Shown: piece by piece, positions 17,653 through 27,678 of the stretch
Numbering within the stretch: position 1 is the stretch's first letter
Layout of the letters: the number at the start of each line of letters is the position of its first letter
DNA from: Pseudodonghicola flavimaris
Lineage (GTDB): Bacteria > Pseudomonadota > Alphaproteobacteria > Rhodobacterales > Rhodobacteraceae
Length of the DNA: 64,000 bases
Assembly: GCF_030164425.1 (NCBI RefSeq)
Contig: NZ_JASNJD010000001.1
Location: 62,001-126,000, forward strand
Direction of reading: 5' to 3'
The notes under the pieces: generated by a model
What the model was told of the DNA's origin: nothing
What the model saw: only the letters and a program-made list of their open reading frames with translations
The model's database searches: none
Position numbers and translations under genes: made by a program

Positions 17653-18126
17653 ATGGACATGACCTTTTCGAAAGACCGCTCTGCCGGCTATCTGGCCAAC
17701 CACATGGCCCGGCTGTTCTTCGCCGGGCTCAGCCGGCGCATCCGACCCCTGGGGCTGGCGCCCGCGCAGTTCATGGTGCTGCTGGAGCTTTGGGAGGAAG
17801 ACGGGCTGTCGCAGGCCGATCTGGTGGCGCGGCTGGATGTGGAACAGGCGACCATGGCCAATACGCTGGCGCGGATGGCACGCGACGGGCTGATCGACCG
17901 ACAGCCGTCCCCGACCGACCGCCGGGCCCGGCTGATCTGTCTGACCGCGCGCGCCCGGGCCCTGCGCCCGCAGGCGATCGCCGCCGCGCAGGCGCAGAAC
18001 AGCGAGGCGCTGGCAGGTCTCAGCACGGCAGAACAGGCGCAGTTCCTGGCGCTGATGAAAACGGTCATCGCCACCATGCAAAAGCGCCGCGATGCGTCCC
18101 CCGGCCCGGGCGGGGCCGCCGAATAA
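17653..18126 (+). CDS. MarR family transcriptional regulator
   Basis: A 157-residue winged-helix repressor. The fold is seen in AQFMVLLELWEEDGLSQADLVARLDVEQATMANTLARMARDGLI (recognition helix) followed by the wing RQPSPTDRRARLICLT, with the dimerisation helices at both ends. Members usually respond to a phenolic or aromatic ligand. The two ATAGYGTGCTAT palindromes just upstream are its likely autoregulatory sites, and the divergent membrane protein (17130-17576) its likely target. The alternative start at 17659 would drop two residues. Confidence 0.92.
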   Translation: MDMTFSKDRSAGYLANHMARLFFAGLSRRIRPLGLAPAQFMVLLELWEEDGLSQADLVARLDVEQATMANTLARMARDGLIDRQPSPTDRRARLICLTARARALRPQAIAAAQAQNSEALAGLSTAEQAQFLALMKTVIATMQKRRDASPGPGGAAE

Positions 18127-18187
18127 CGCTCGCCCAACCGCGATCCATTGCCTATAACTCGGCAGACCCTAGCGCAAAGAGGCTGCC

Positions 18188-18976
18188 ATGACCGGAGAAC
18201 TGTCGCCCATCGACAAGGCCAAATTCGTCGCTGCTCGCCGGGCCGCGGATTTTGTCGAAGACGGCATGCGCGTCGGGCTGGGCACCGGCAGCACCGCCGC
18301 CTGGCTGGTGCGCTGCCTGGGCGAGATGGTGCGCGAGGACGGCCTGAAGTTCAAAGGCGTGCCGACCTCGACCCGCACGGCGGAACTGGCCCGGGATCAG
18401 GGCATCGAGGTGGTCAGCCTGGACGAGGCGCGCTGGCTCGACCTGACGATCGACGGCGCCGATGAATTCGATGGCGATCTGAACCTGATCAAGGGCGGCG
18501 GCGGCGCGCTCCTGCAGGAGAAGATCGTCGCCACCGCCTCGGACCGGATGGTGGTGATCGCCGATGTCGGCAAGCAGGTGGAGACGCTGGGTGCCTTCCC
18601 GCTGCCGGTGGAGATCGTGCCCTTCGGCTGGAGCGCCACCCAGGCGCTGATCGAGGAAACTCTGGTGTCGATGGACGTGCTCGGCCGTGACGCAACCCTG
18701 AGGATGAACGGCGAGGCGCCCTTCGTCACCGATGAGGGCAATTTCATCCTCGACCTTCACCTGCACCGCATCGGCAACCCGCGGCAGATGGCGCTGGTGC
18801 TGAACCAGATGCCCGGGGTGGTGGAAAACGGCCTGTTCATCGATATCTGCGATACCGTCGTGATCGGCTATGGCGACGGCCGCGTCGAACTGCGCGATAT
18901 AAACGAGGGCACGATCGCCCACGACAGGCTGGATTTCGTGGAGAGCGAGAACCTGTTCACCGATCTGTCGGACTGA
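18188..18976 (+). CDS. rpiA: Ribose-5-phosphate isomerase A
   Basis: Interconverts ribose-5-phosphate and ribulose-5-phosphate in the pentose phosphate and Calvin-type pathways. The 262-residue protein has the phosphate-binding MRVGLGTGSTAAW, the TSTRTAELA segment, the active-site DGADEFDGDLNLIKGGGGALLQEKI and the KQVETLGAFPLPVEI segment. Length is slightly above the usual 220-235 because of a C-terminal extension (ELRDINEGTIAHDRLDFVESENLF). GC content then drops sharply in the next stretch. Confidence 0.96.
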   Translation: MTGELSPIDKAKFVAARRAADFVEDGMRVGLGTGSTAAWLVRCLGEMVREDGLKFKGVPTSTRTAELARDQGIEVVSLDEARWLDLTIDGADEFDGDLNLIKGGGGALLQEKIVATASDRMVVIADVGKQVETLGAFPLPVEIVPFGWSATQALIEETLVSMDVLGRDATLRMNGEAPFVTDEGNFILDLHLHRIGNPRQMALVLNQMPGVVENGLFIDICDTVVIGYGDGRVELRDINEGTIAHDRLDFVESENLFTDLSD

Positions 18977-19190
18977 CGCCCGCGCGGCGCTTGGACGACG
19001 GTGTCGGTATCGCGGCCGGCCTCTTGGGCCACCGCCGTTTCCGGGGTCATTGTCCTTGGAAACGGTCGTCTGGACTTCCGTTCTATACGAATGCATATAT
19101 TTCGATCCCTCGGGGGGTATTCGCGTTCGAATTCTTGACTCAAAAGATGATTCCCGAAGAGCCTGTTTCTGGTCTTTAGGGGGTATCTCA

Positions 19191-20252
19191 ATGTCTGCTT
19201 TTCTCAAGGGATTGTTGTTTTTGGGGGCGGTCACCGGTCTGGTGTCCTGCAGCTCGCAACCGGTCAATACGCTGGACAATATGACGATCAGCGTCGGGAA
19301 CGACGGTGAAATTTCCAGACCGGTCAATTTCAATTACCCGCTTCAATCCCGGTTCCTCTCGGTCAACGGGCAGTTGCCTGTTCCTGCACCGGGCGCCTCC
19401 TGCCTCGCCAGCAGCTTTCGGGTGGCGAATTCGATCATCTGCTTCAGTAGCGATGGCAGCACTCACGTTCTGACGAGGACGTTCAAGTTCAAGAAAGCCG
19501 CAGGTGACGCTTCGGAAGAAGCGGCGATTCAAGCCGTGAAAACCGCATTGATGGAGCTGAATGTTCTGGTGGTGGAGCTCGTCGCGGCAAGAGCATCGCA
19601 GGCTGAAGCGCAGGCAAAAAGAGGCACCTCAACCGACGATCTGGAGGAGCTGGCTGTCAACGTCGCGCAGGCGAGCAATGCCGTCAAAGAAAAGGCCAAT
19701 GAAGTGGCAGCGGCATTGTCCCGGAGCAACCTCTTCATCTTCCGTTGGGCGGGAAAGGCCGAGGGAAGTGGTTCCGTCAAGCTGGCCGATGTGCTTTCGG
19801 GTGGGGGGGAGGCCTCACGCTCGCAAAGCGGCATGGTCATCGTGGCAGGGCTGACCGTGTCCCAGCTTATGATCGGGGTCGATACGTTCAAAGACGATTT
19901 CAAGAATTTTCCCGATGGAACCAAAATCGCGACACTGACGATGGGCGCGCAGCATTTGTCATATTTTACGAATGCAGATATCAGTGCTGCTTTGCAGGCG
20001 CGTTTCAAGGGAACTTTGGAATCGGCGCGAAACTCCTTTTCGTCAACGACGGAGATCACTGCGCGAGCCTACGCCGCGATTGAAAAGGCGCAGGAAAACC
20101 AGGGTCTGTTTTCTGCGCCGGAGATTGAGAGAAAAGAACTGAACGACTACGAGAACGGCGCAGCGTCGCAGCAGATTTTCTACGCTACGATGACAGATAT
20201 CGGCAGTCTGATGAAGAACCTGTCGAAAACCGTGGGGGCGCGTCTCGATTAG
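19191..20252 (+). CDS. Orphan lipoprotein of unknown function, lower GC than its neighbours
   Basis: 353 residues. The N-terminus is a lipoprotein signal (LKGLLFLGAVTGLVSC) with the lipobox LVSC and lipidated Cys20; serine at the second and third positions after it suggests outer-membrane sorting. A conserved-looking segment with two cysteines (residues about 69 and 80) follows, then a long Ala/Glu/Lys helical region (about 105-175) of probable coiled coil, then a mixed C-terminal domain (GVDTFKDDFKNFPDG ... AQHLSYFTNADI). I do not recognise a family. Base composition and codon choice (frequent AAT, TTT, ATT) differ from the surrounding genes, as does the 214-base region in front, so horizontal acquisition is likely. 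The ATG follows AGGGGG by seven bases. Confidence 0.8.
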   Translation: MSAFLKGLLFLGAVTGLVSCSSQPVNTLDNMTISVGNDGEISRPVNFNYPLQSRFLSVNGQLPVPAPGASCLASSFRVANSIICFSSDGSTHVLTRTFKFKKAAGDASEEAAIQAVKTALMELNVLVVELVAARASQAEAQAKRGTSTDDLEELAVNVAQASNAVKEKANEVAAALSRSNLFIFRWAGKAEGSGSVKLADVLSGGGEASRSQSGMVIVAGLTVSQLMIGVDTFKDDFKNFPDGTKIATLTMGAQHLSYFTNADISAALQARFKGTLESARNSFSSTTEITARAYAAIEKAQENQGLFSAPEIERKELNDYENGAASQQIFYATMTDIGSLMKNLSKTVGARLD

Positions 20253-20560
20253 GGGCGTGATCGGGCCCGGAGGGGCTGGTCCTGCCGGGCTTGCCCTCGG
20301 GTCGGTTCTTTCACGTTGATCATCGACCGGTCCCGCGCCGGCCTGCTCTCTGGGGCGGTGCCGGCCGTGGCCTGTCGTGCAGGGACTGCCCGCCGAATGG
20401 GCTGCCGGGTCGCTGGACGCTCCGGACCGCAGGGGCTAGGGTCGCGCGGGCGCGGCAAATCGGGTTTTCGCCCGTGTGCCGGTTGGACTCTCACATCCGA
20501 TGCAATACATGAGGCGTCGCTCCTGACGAGACGGGGGGCGATAGAAGAGGAAGGCAGGCG
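20253..20560. other. 308-base stretch without a recognised gene
   Basis: I see no protein gene, tRNA or clear terminator here. GC content returns to the chromosomal level within it, so it probably holds the 3' boundary of the low-GC lipoprotein segment and the promoter of gor. The gor start is preceded by an AGGCAGG about seven bases upstream. Confidence 0.5.
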
Positions 20561-21919
20561 ATGAGCTTTGACTACGATCTGTTCGTCATCGGGGGCGGCT
20601 CCGGTGGGGTGCGGGCCGCGCGGGTTGCGGCCGGCGATGCCGGGGCGCGTGTCGCGCTCGCCGAGGAGGATCGCTACGGCGGCACCTGCGTCATCCGCGG
20701 CTGCGTCCCGAAGAAGCTGATGGTCTTCGCCAGCGAATATTCCGGCATGGTCTCCGATGCGCAGGCCTATGGCTGGTCGATCACCCCCGGGGCGTTCGAC
20801 TGGGACAAGTTCCACGGCAAGCTCGCCGCGGAGCTCGACCGGCTGGAGGGTATCTATCGCAACCTGCTGAAGAACTCCGGCGTCGAGACCTTCGACCAGC
20901 GCGCGCGGCTGGTGGATGCGCATACGGTCGAACTGGCCGACGGCAGCCGCAAGACGGCCAAGCACATCCTGATCGCCACCGGCGGCCGGCCGGTGATGCC
21001 GGATGTGCCGGGCGCCGAGCTGGGCATTTCCTCGAACGAGATTTTCCACCTGCCGGAACTGCCGAAATCGATCCTGATCGTCGGCGGCGGCTATATCGCC
21101 TGCGAATTCGCCGGCATCATGAACGGGCTCGGGGTTGAGGTGACCCAATTCTATCGCGGCGCCCAGATCCTGCGCGGCTTCGACGACGAGGCGCGCGGGC
21201 TGGTCAGCGACGAGATGCGCAAGAACGGCATCGACCTGCATTTCGGCACCAATGTGATGGAGATGGTCCGCGAGGGCGACAGCATCCGCGTCACCGCCTC
21301 GAACGGCGACGAAAAGGTCTTCGATCAGGTGATGTTTGCCACCGGCCGCAACCCCAACGCCGACGATCTGGGGCTGGAGGCCTTGGGTATCGAACGCGGC
21401 CGCAAGGGCGAGATCCTGGTCGACAAGTACAGCCAGACCTCGGTGCCGTCGGTCTATGCCATCGGCGATGTGACCGACCGGGTGAACCTGACTCCGGTGG
21501 CGATCCGCGAGGGCATGGCTTTCGTCGAAACCGTCTTCAAGGGCAATCCGACGCCGGTCGACCATGAGCTGATCCCGACCGCCATCTTCACCCAGCCGGA
21601 GATGGGCACGGTCGGCCTGTCCGAGGAGGACGCGGCCAAGCAGGAGCCGATCGAGGTCTATTCGACCAGCTTCCGGCCGATGCAGATGGGCTTTGCCGAG
21701 CGCACCGACCGGGTGCTGATGAAGCTGGTGGTCAGCAAGGCGACCCGCAAGGTTCTGGGCTGTCATATTGTCGCGCCGGGCGCCGGCGAGATGATCCAGC
21801 TGGCGGGCATCGCGGTGAAGATGGGCGCGACGAAAGAGGATTTCGACCGCACCGTCGCGGTGCACCCGACCATGGCCGAGGAAATCGTGACCATGAAGTC
21901 GCCGGTGCGCAGCGCTTGA
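20561..21919 (+). CDS. gor: Glutathione-disulfide reductase
   Basis: NADPH-dependent flavoenzyme that keeps glutathione reduced. The 452-residue protein has the FAD-binding GGGSGGVRAARVA near the N-terminus, the redox disulfide GGTCVIRGCVPKK, the NAD(P) loop VGGGYIACEFAGIM, the second FAD motif PSVYAIGDVTDRVNLTPVA and the C-terminal interface with HPTMAEE. The ATPGYIACEF form with an arginine downstream (YRGAQILRGF) is typical of the NADPH-specific reductases rather than lipoamide dehydrogenases. Confidence 0.96.
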   Translation: MSFDYDLFVIGGGSGGVRAARVAAGDAGARVALAEEDRYGGTCVIRGCVPKKLMVFASEYSGMVSDAQAYGWSITPGAFDWDKFHGKLAAELDRLEGIYRNLLKNSGVETFDQRARLVDAHTVELADGSRKTAKHILIATGGRPVMPDVPGAELGISSNEIFHLPELPKSILIVGGGYIACEFAGIMNGLGVEVTQFYRGAQILRGFDDEARGLVSDEMRKNGIDLHFGTNVMEMVREGDSIRVTASNGDEKVFDQVMFATGRNPNADDLGLEALGIERGRKGEILVDKYSQTSVPSVYAIGDVTDRVNLTPVAIREGMAFVETVFKGNPTPVDHELIPTAIFTQPEMGTVGLSEEDAAKQEPIEVYSTSFRPMQMGFAERTDRVLMKLVVSKATRKVLGCHIVAPGAGEMIQLAGIAVKMGATKEDFDRTVAVHPTMAEEIVTMKSPVRSA

Positions 21920-22006
21920 ATTCGACACAGTCGAACACAGGTTAGTGATCGATACATCTGAGTGGATAGAAAGCCGCTTCGGCGGCAGGAGAGGGGATTA
22001 ACACGA

Positions 22007-23173
22007 ATGGCGGGCAACAGCGGTGGCCCCTGGGGCGGCGGCGGGTCGTCCGGGGGCGGTGGCAACCGGGGCAATAACAACAACGGCGGCGGTGGTCGTC
22101 GTCCCGAGGATGAGGGACCGCAGATCCCGGAAATCGACGAGCTGGTGAAAAAGGGCCAGGAACAGTTGCGTGTGCTGATGGGCGGACGCGGCGGCTCTGG
22201 CGGCGGCAAGCGCGGCTCCGGCGGGCCCGGTGGCGGCGGGGCGCCGTTCTTCACCAAGGGCACCATCGGCCTGGGCGTGGCAGCGGCGGTCCTCCTCTGG
22301 GGGTGGACGAGCTTCTACACCGTGCGCCCGGAAGAACAGTCGGTCGAGCTTTTCCTCGGCAAGTTCTCCAGCATCGGTCAGCCCGGTCTGAACTTCGCGC
22401 CCTGGCCGCTGGTCACCGCAGAGGTGATTCCGGTGACCACCGAACAGCGCGAGGATATCGGCACCGGCCGTGGCCAGGACGCCGGGCTGATGCTGACCGG
22501 TGACGAGAACGTCGTCGATATCGACTTTCAGGTGATCTGGAACATCAGCGATCCGGCGAAATTCCTGTTCAACGTGCGTGATCCGCGGATGACCATCCGG
22601 GCGGTGTCGGAATCGGCGATGCGGGAAATCATCGCCCAGACCGATCTGGCGCCGATCCTGAACCGCGACCGCGGCGTGATCGCAGACCGGCTGCACGATC
22701 TGATCCAGTCGACGCTGGACAGCTATGACAGCGGCGTCAACATCGTCCGCGTCAACTTCGACAAGGCCGACCCGCCGCAGCAGGTGATCGACGCCTTCCG
22801 CGAGGTCCAGGCCGCCGAGCAGGAACGTGACCGGCTGCAGAACGTCGCCGATGCCTATGCCAACCGGGTGCTGGCCGAGGCCCGCGGTGAGGCCGCCCAG
22901 ATCCTCGAAGAGGCCGAGGGCTATCGCGCGCAGGTCGTCAACGAGGCGCAGGGTGAGGCGAGCCGCTTCTCCGCCGTGCGCGAATCCTACGAGCAGGCCC
23001 CCGAGGTCACCCGCAAGCGTCTCTACATCGAAACGATGGAAAAGGTGCTGGGCGATATCGACAAGATCATCCTGGACGAAGGTGTCAGCGGGCAGGGGCA
23101 GGGCGTGGTGCCCTATCTGCCGCTGAATGAATTGCGTCGCGGTGGCAACACCGACAACGGGGAGAGCAAGTGA
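22007..23173 (+). CDS. hflK: FtsH protease activity modulator HflK
   Basis: 388-residue SPFH/prohibitin-type protein that forms with HflC a cage around the FtsH protease in the inner membrane. The N-terminal 80 residues are glycine- and asparagine-rich and cytoplasmic, followed by one transmembrane helix (TIGLGVAAAVLLWGW, about 84-99), the SPFH domain (FYTVRPEEQSVELFLGKF) and a coiled coil (EVQAAEQERDRLQNVADAY). Start at 22007 follows an AGGAGAGGGG. Its stop overlaps the hflC start. Confidence 0.95.
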   Translation: MAGNSGGPWGGGGSSGGGGNRGNNNNGGGGRRPEDEGPQIPEIDELVKKGQEQLRVLMGGRGGSGGGKRGSGGPGGGGAPFFTKGTIGLGVAAAVLLWGWTSFYTVRPEEQSVELFLGKFSSIGQPGLNFAPWPLVTAEVIPVTTEQREDIGTGRGQDAGLMLTGDENVVDIDFQVIWNISDPAKFLFNVRDPRMTIRAVSESAMREIIAQTDLAPILNRDRGVIADRLHDLIQSTLDSYDSGVNIVRVNFDKADPPQQVIDAFREVQAAEQERDRLQNVADAYANRVLAEARGEAAQILEEAEGYRAQVVNEAQGEASRFSAVRESYEQAPEVTRKRLYIETMEKVLGDIDKIILDEGVSGQGQGVVPYLPLNELRRGGNTDNGESK

Positions 23174-24057
23174 TGCGGAAATCCACATTCATCCTGCCCG
23201 TGGTGGTCGTTCTGGTGACCCTGGGCATGTCGTCGCTGTTCATCGTCGATGAACGGGAAAAGGCGCTGGTGCTGCAGTTCGGCCGTGTCGTTTCGGTCAA
23301 GGAAGAACCCGGGCTCGCCTTCAAGATCCCGTTGATCCAGCAGGTCGTGCGCTATGACGACCGGATCCTCAGCCGCGATGTCCAGCCGCTGGAGGTGACG
23401 CCGCTCGACGATCGCCGCCTGGTGGTCGATGCCTTCGCGCGCTATCGCATCGTCGATGTGACCCGGTTCCGGCAGGCCGTCGGCGCCGGCGGCATTTCGG
23501 CGGCCGAGGCCCGGCTCGATTCGATCCTGCGGGCGAAAACGCGGGAAATCCTGGGGTCGGTCACCTCGGGCGATATCCTCAGCTCGGACCGGGCGGCGCT
23601 GATGGCACGGATCCGCAACGGCGCCGTGATCGAGGCGCAGGCGCTGGGGCTCGACATCGTCGACGTGCGGCTGAAAGCCACCGATCTGCCGTCGCAGAAC
23701 CTCGCCGCCACCTTCGACCGGATGCGGGCGGAACGCGAGCGAGAGGCAACCGACGAACGGGCCCGCGGCAACGAGGCGGCACAGCGGGTCCGCGCCCAGG
23801 CCGACCGGACCAAGGTCGAACTGGTGTCGGACGCCAAGCGCGAGGCCGAGATCATCCGCGGTGAGGCCGACGCCGAGCGCAGCGGCATCTATGCCGAGGC
23901 CTTCGGCAAGGATCCGGAGTTCTTCGAGTTCTACCGGTCGCTGACCGCCTACAGCCGGTCGCTGCTGGGCAGCAATTCGTCGATGGTGATCACGCCGGAC
24001 TCGGAATTCTTCAACTACCTCAAATCGCCGACCGGCGTTGCGCCCAAGGCGGAGTGA
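23170..24057 (+). CDS. hflC: FtsH protease activity modulator HflC
   Basis: Partner of HflK. The 295-residue protein has an N-terminal signal-anchor (FILPVVVVLVTLGMSSLFIV) and the SPFH domain (DEREKALVLQFGRVVSVKEEPGL) followed by a long charged coiled coil (RMRAERERE...). It starts with GTG at 23170 overlapping the hflK stop by four bases, or with ATG at 23173 overlapping it by one; the two differ by one residue. Confidence 0.95.
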   Translation: MMRKSTFILPVVVVLVTLGMSSLFIVDEREKALVLQFGRVVSVKEEPGLAFKIPLIQQVVRYDDRILSRDVQPLEVTPLDDRRLVVDAFARYRIVDVTRFRQAVGAGGISAAEARLDSILRAKTREILGSVTSGDILSSDRAALMARIRNGAVIEAQALGLDIVDVRLKATDLPSQNLAATFDRMRAEREREATDERARGNEAAQRVRAQADRTKVELVSDAKREAEIIRGEADAERSGIYAEAFGKDPEFFEFYRSLTAYSRSLLGSNSSMVITPDSEFFNYLKSPTGVAPKAE

Positions 24058-24263
24058 TGGGGTTTGTCATCCTGGCCCTCGGGCTGGTGCTGATCGTGGA
24101 GGGGCTGGCCTGGGTGCTGGCCCCTTCGCTTATCGAACGGATGCTGGATCTGCTGCGCGATCTGCCACAGCCGGCGCGGCGGCAGATCGGCGCGCTTGCG
24201 GTGATTAGCGGCCTGATCCTGTTGTGGATCGCCGCCCGGTTCGGCGCCGTCTGTCCGGGCTGA
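24054..24263 (+). CDS. DUF2065 family small membrane protein (YjeT-like)
   Basis: 69 residues with two transmembrane helices (5-25 and 45-62) separated by an amphipathic loop (RMLDLLRDLPQPARRQIGAL). This is the DUF2065/YjeT family, which follows hflKC in many Proteobacteria. The function is unknown. The start overlaps the hflC stop (GTGATG), so the three genes form one coupled operon. Confidence 0.88.
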   Translation: MMGFVILALGLVLIVEGLAWVLAPSLIERMLDLLRDLPQPARRQIGALAVISGLILLWIAARFGAVCPG

Positions 24264-24272
24264 GGCATCGCC

Positions 24273-24848
24273 TCAGCGCCGGGGTGCGATCGGGCGCCAG
24301 GGCTGCACTGGCTGCAGTCCGGGCAGCGAGGCAACCCAGTAATGGCCCTGAAACGGCTGATCCGCGCGGCGGCTGATCGGCTGGCTCGACAGGCTGCAGA
24401 ACAGCAGGCTGCCGACCGCGCCATGCGCCACGATGGCCAGATCGCCGCGGCCATGGCCGGCGACGATCCGGTTGACGGCGGTGCGGATGCGCTGTTGCGC
24501 GTCCACCGCGCGTTCCCAGCCGCGAATGCTGTGCTCGGGGGCTTCGAAAAAGGCGGTAGCGGTGGCCTCGAATTCCTTCGGGGGCAGGAAGCCGGTGCCG
24601 CTGCGGTCGTTCTCGCCAAGGTCGACGTCGATCTGCACCCCGAGGCCGAGGCGCCCGGCGAGAATGGCGGCGGCCTCGGTTGCCTTGGTTTCCGCGCTCG
24701 ACCAGACCGCAGTTACCTCGGCCACGGCCAGGCTTTCGGCGAACCGCTCCATACGCGCGCGCCCCCGGTCGCTGAGACGCCAGCGCCGGACATCGATCTG
24801 CGGATCGACAACCACCTCGGGGTGGGTGATGAAGATCAGGTGCCCCAT
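24273..24848 (-). CDS. Histidine phosphatase superfamily protein with altered catalytic motif
   Basis: A 191-residue protein with the phosphoglycerate-mutase-like fold: LTDRGRARM-like (here LSDRGRARMERFAESLA), WSSAETKATEAAAILAGRLG and the second catalytic His in AIVAHGAVGSLLF. The first motif, usually RHG(E), is THPE (His9 kept, the conserved Arg replaced by Thr). Loss of that arginine would weaken phosphate binding, so the activity is in doubt. I chose the ATG at 24848 because the first beta strand (MGHLIFITHPE) begins there; 24860 is an alternative. Confidence 0.8.
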   Translation of the reverse strand: MGHLIFITHPEVVVDPQIDVRRWRLSDRGRARMERFAESLAVAEVTAVWSSAETKATEAAAILAGRLGLGVQIDVDLGENDRSGTGFLPPKEFEATATAFFEAPEHSIRGWERAVDAQQRIRTAVNRIVAGHGRGDLAIVAHGAVGSLLFCSLSSQPISRRADQPFQGHYWVASLPGLQPVQPWRPIAPRR

Positions 24849-25144
24849 GAGGACGAGCATGGCACGACGGTGACGTATCGTCATGTGCAATCGCGCGGCA
24901 TCGCGTGGCATCGTGCAGCGGCGACAGAACCCGGGTCTGGCGGGGGCCATCCGCGGTCCTCCGCCGACAGGGCCTGATCCTTCTGTCAAGCGTTGTCACG
25001 GTCGTTTCACAAGCCGTTGAAAACGTGCAACACTCGTTGCAGGGGCAGGAAGAGCGCTTACATTTCGGCCCGGGTAGGAAAGCCTTGGGTCCGCGTGCGG
25101 GGCGGGGTTTCCGGTTCATTCTGGCTTTGACAAGGAGGCAACCA
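24849..25144. other. Divergent intergenic region before degP
   Basis: 296 bases between the phosphatase-like gene and degP without a protein gene. A small inverted repeat TGCAAC-actc-GTTGCA lies at 25026-25041, about 100 bases before the degP start, and could be an operator. I did not find a convincing heat-shock promoter by eye. Confidence 0.45.
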
Positions 25145-26623
<1,479 letters not shown>

Positions 26624-26644
26624 GCGTCGTTGCAGAGACTTGAG

Positions 26645-26671
26645 AAGGCCGGGCATGATGCCCGGCCTTTT
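26645..26671 (+). terminator. Rho-independent terminator of degP
   Basis: A perfect 11-bp stem (AAGGCCGGGCA / TGCCCGGCCTT) with a 3-base loop, followed by further T residues, 22 bases after the degP stop. Confidence 0.92.
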
Positions 26672-26716
26672 CGGTTGTGGCGCGACCGCGCCGGATCAGG
26701 AGGGGACGGACAGAAA

Positions 26717-27355
26717 ATGCTGACAGTCTGGGGGCGCAGGACCTCTTCCAACGTGCAGGCGGTGATGTGGTGCATCGGCGAACTGGGGCTGCCCTGTCGC
26801 CGTCACGATGTCGGTCACCGCTTCGGTGGCACCGATACCGCCGAATTCATCGCGATGAATCCCAATCGCACGGTGCCTGTGCTGCAGGATGGCGGCAACC
26901 CGCCGCTATGGGAATCCGGCGCGATCCTGCGCTATCTCGCCAGCCGCTACGGCAAGGGGCCGTTCTGGCCGGAGGCGCTGCTGCCCCGGACCGAGGTCGA
27001 CCGCTGGGCGGAATGGGCCAAGATCAACGTTGCCATGGGCTTCACCGGGCCGGTCTTCGGGCGCCTGGTGCGCACCCCGGCCGGGCGGCGTGACGGGGCG
27101 GCGATCGCGCGGGCGGTGGCGGCGCTGGAGCGCAAGCTGGCGATTGCCGAGGCGCAGATCGGGGCAGAGGGGTTCTTGGCCGGGCCGGAGTTCACCCTGG
27201 CCGACATCCAGTTCGGCCATGTGCTCTATCGCTATTACGACATCGACATCGCCCGCGCGGAGCTGCCGCATCTGGCGGCCTATTATGCCCGGCTGACCGG
27301 GCGCCCGGCCTATCGCGAGCATGTGATGCTGTCCTATGACGAGCTGCGCGCCTGA
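26717..27355 (+). CDS. Glutathione S-transferase family protein
   Basis: A 212-residue GST with an N-terminal thioredoxin-like domain (LTVWGRRTSSNVQAVMWCIGELGL; Ser10-Ser11 as the likely activating residues), the NPNRTVPVLQDG loop, the WESGAILRYLASRYG glutathione-binding motif and the helical C-terminal domain ending in FTLADIQFGHVLYRYYDI. The SS-N motif resembles theta/MAPEG-like bacterial GSTs that act on halogenated or epoxide substrates, but the substrate is not known. Confidence 0.9.
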   Translation: MLTVWGRRTSSNVQAVMWCIGELGLPCRRHDVGHRFGGTDTAEFIAMNPNRTVPVLQDGGNPPLWESGAILRYLASRYGKGPFWPEALLPRTEVDRWAEWAKINVAMGFTGPVFGRLVRTPAGRRDGAAIARAVAALERKLAIAEAQIGAEGFLAGPEFTLADIQFGHVLYRYYDIDIARAELPHLAAYYARLTGRPAYREHVMLSYDELRA

Positions 27356-27380
27356 GCGCCGGCGCAACCTGACGCCCCCG

Positions 27381-27415
27381 AAAAAGCGAGCCATGTGCCC
27401 AGGGACACATGGCTC
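27381..27415 (-). terminator. Rho-independent terminator downstream of the CRP-like gene
   Basis: A perfect 10-bp stem (GAGCCATGTG / CACATGGCTC) with an 8-base loop; on the minus strand it is followed by GCTTTTT. It ends transcription coming from the CRP-like gene or from a separate RNA in between. Confidence 0.85.
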
Positions 27416-27556
27416 TAACAAGACCGGCCCGGTACGGTACGGGATGGTGGACCGGCCTCTCGGGGTACGTTTCCCCGGGAAGCGCGCCCGCCGTGGGGGC
27501 AGCGAGCACTTCCGCGGCCAGTTCTAGGGCTCTGCGCGGAAACACTCTGTAATCCA

Positions 27557-27570
27557 GTTCACAAGTGTAC
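27557..27570. promoter_or_regulatory. Candidate operator palindrome
   Basis: GTTCACAAGTGTAC is a near-perfect dyad (GTnCAC-nn-GTGnAC) in the AT-rich part of the region after the CRP-like gene. It could bind a CRP/FNR-type dimer; no evidence beyond symmetry. Confidence 0.35.
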
Positions 27571-27678
27571 AGTTTTTCGCAACAAATCCCGCTTTCCGGC
27601 GCAAGGAAATGTCGTGCCGGATCGGGGAGGAGGAGGAGGGGAGGGCGCGCCGGGCAGGGCCGCGGGCGCTGATCCCGC

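Larger units (their letters stand above)
27356..27678. other. 323-base convergent intergenic region with a minus-strand terminator and a candidate small RNA
   Basis: No protein gene that I trust. Read on the minus strand, 27416-27540 is GC-rich and full of short inverted arms, includes two direct copies of GGCCGGTC, and ends in the terminator at 27381-27415. Upstream of it a palindrome GTnCAC-nn-GTGnAC lies at 27557-27570. It may be the long 3' untranslated region of the CRP-like gene or a small RNA processed from or made within it. I do not recognise an Rfam family. Confidence 0.5.

Noticed and set aside
27192-27545. 117-residue minus-strand frame across the terminator
   Set aside because: It runs through the terminator hairpin and into the antisense of the GST gene, with no recognisable family and no good ribosome-binding site.
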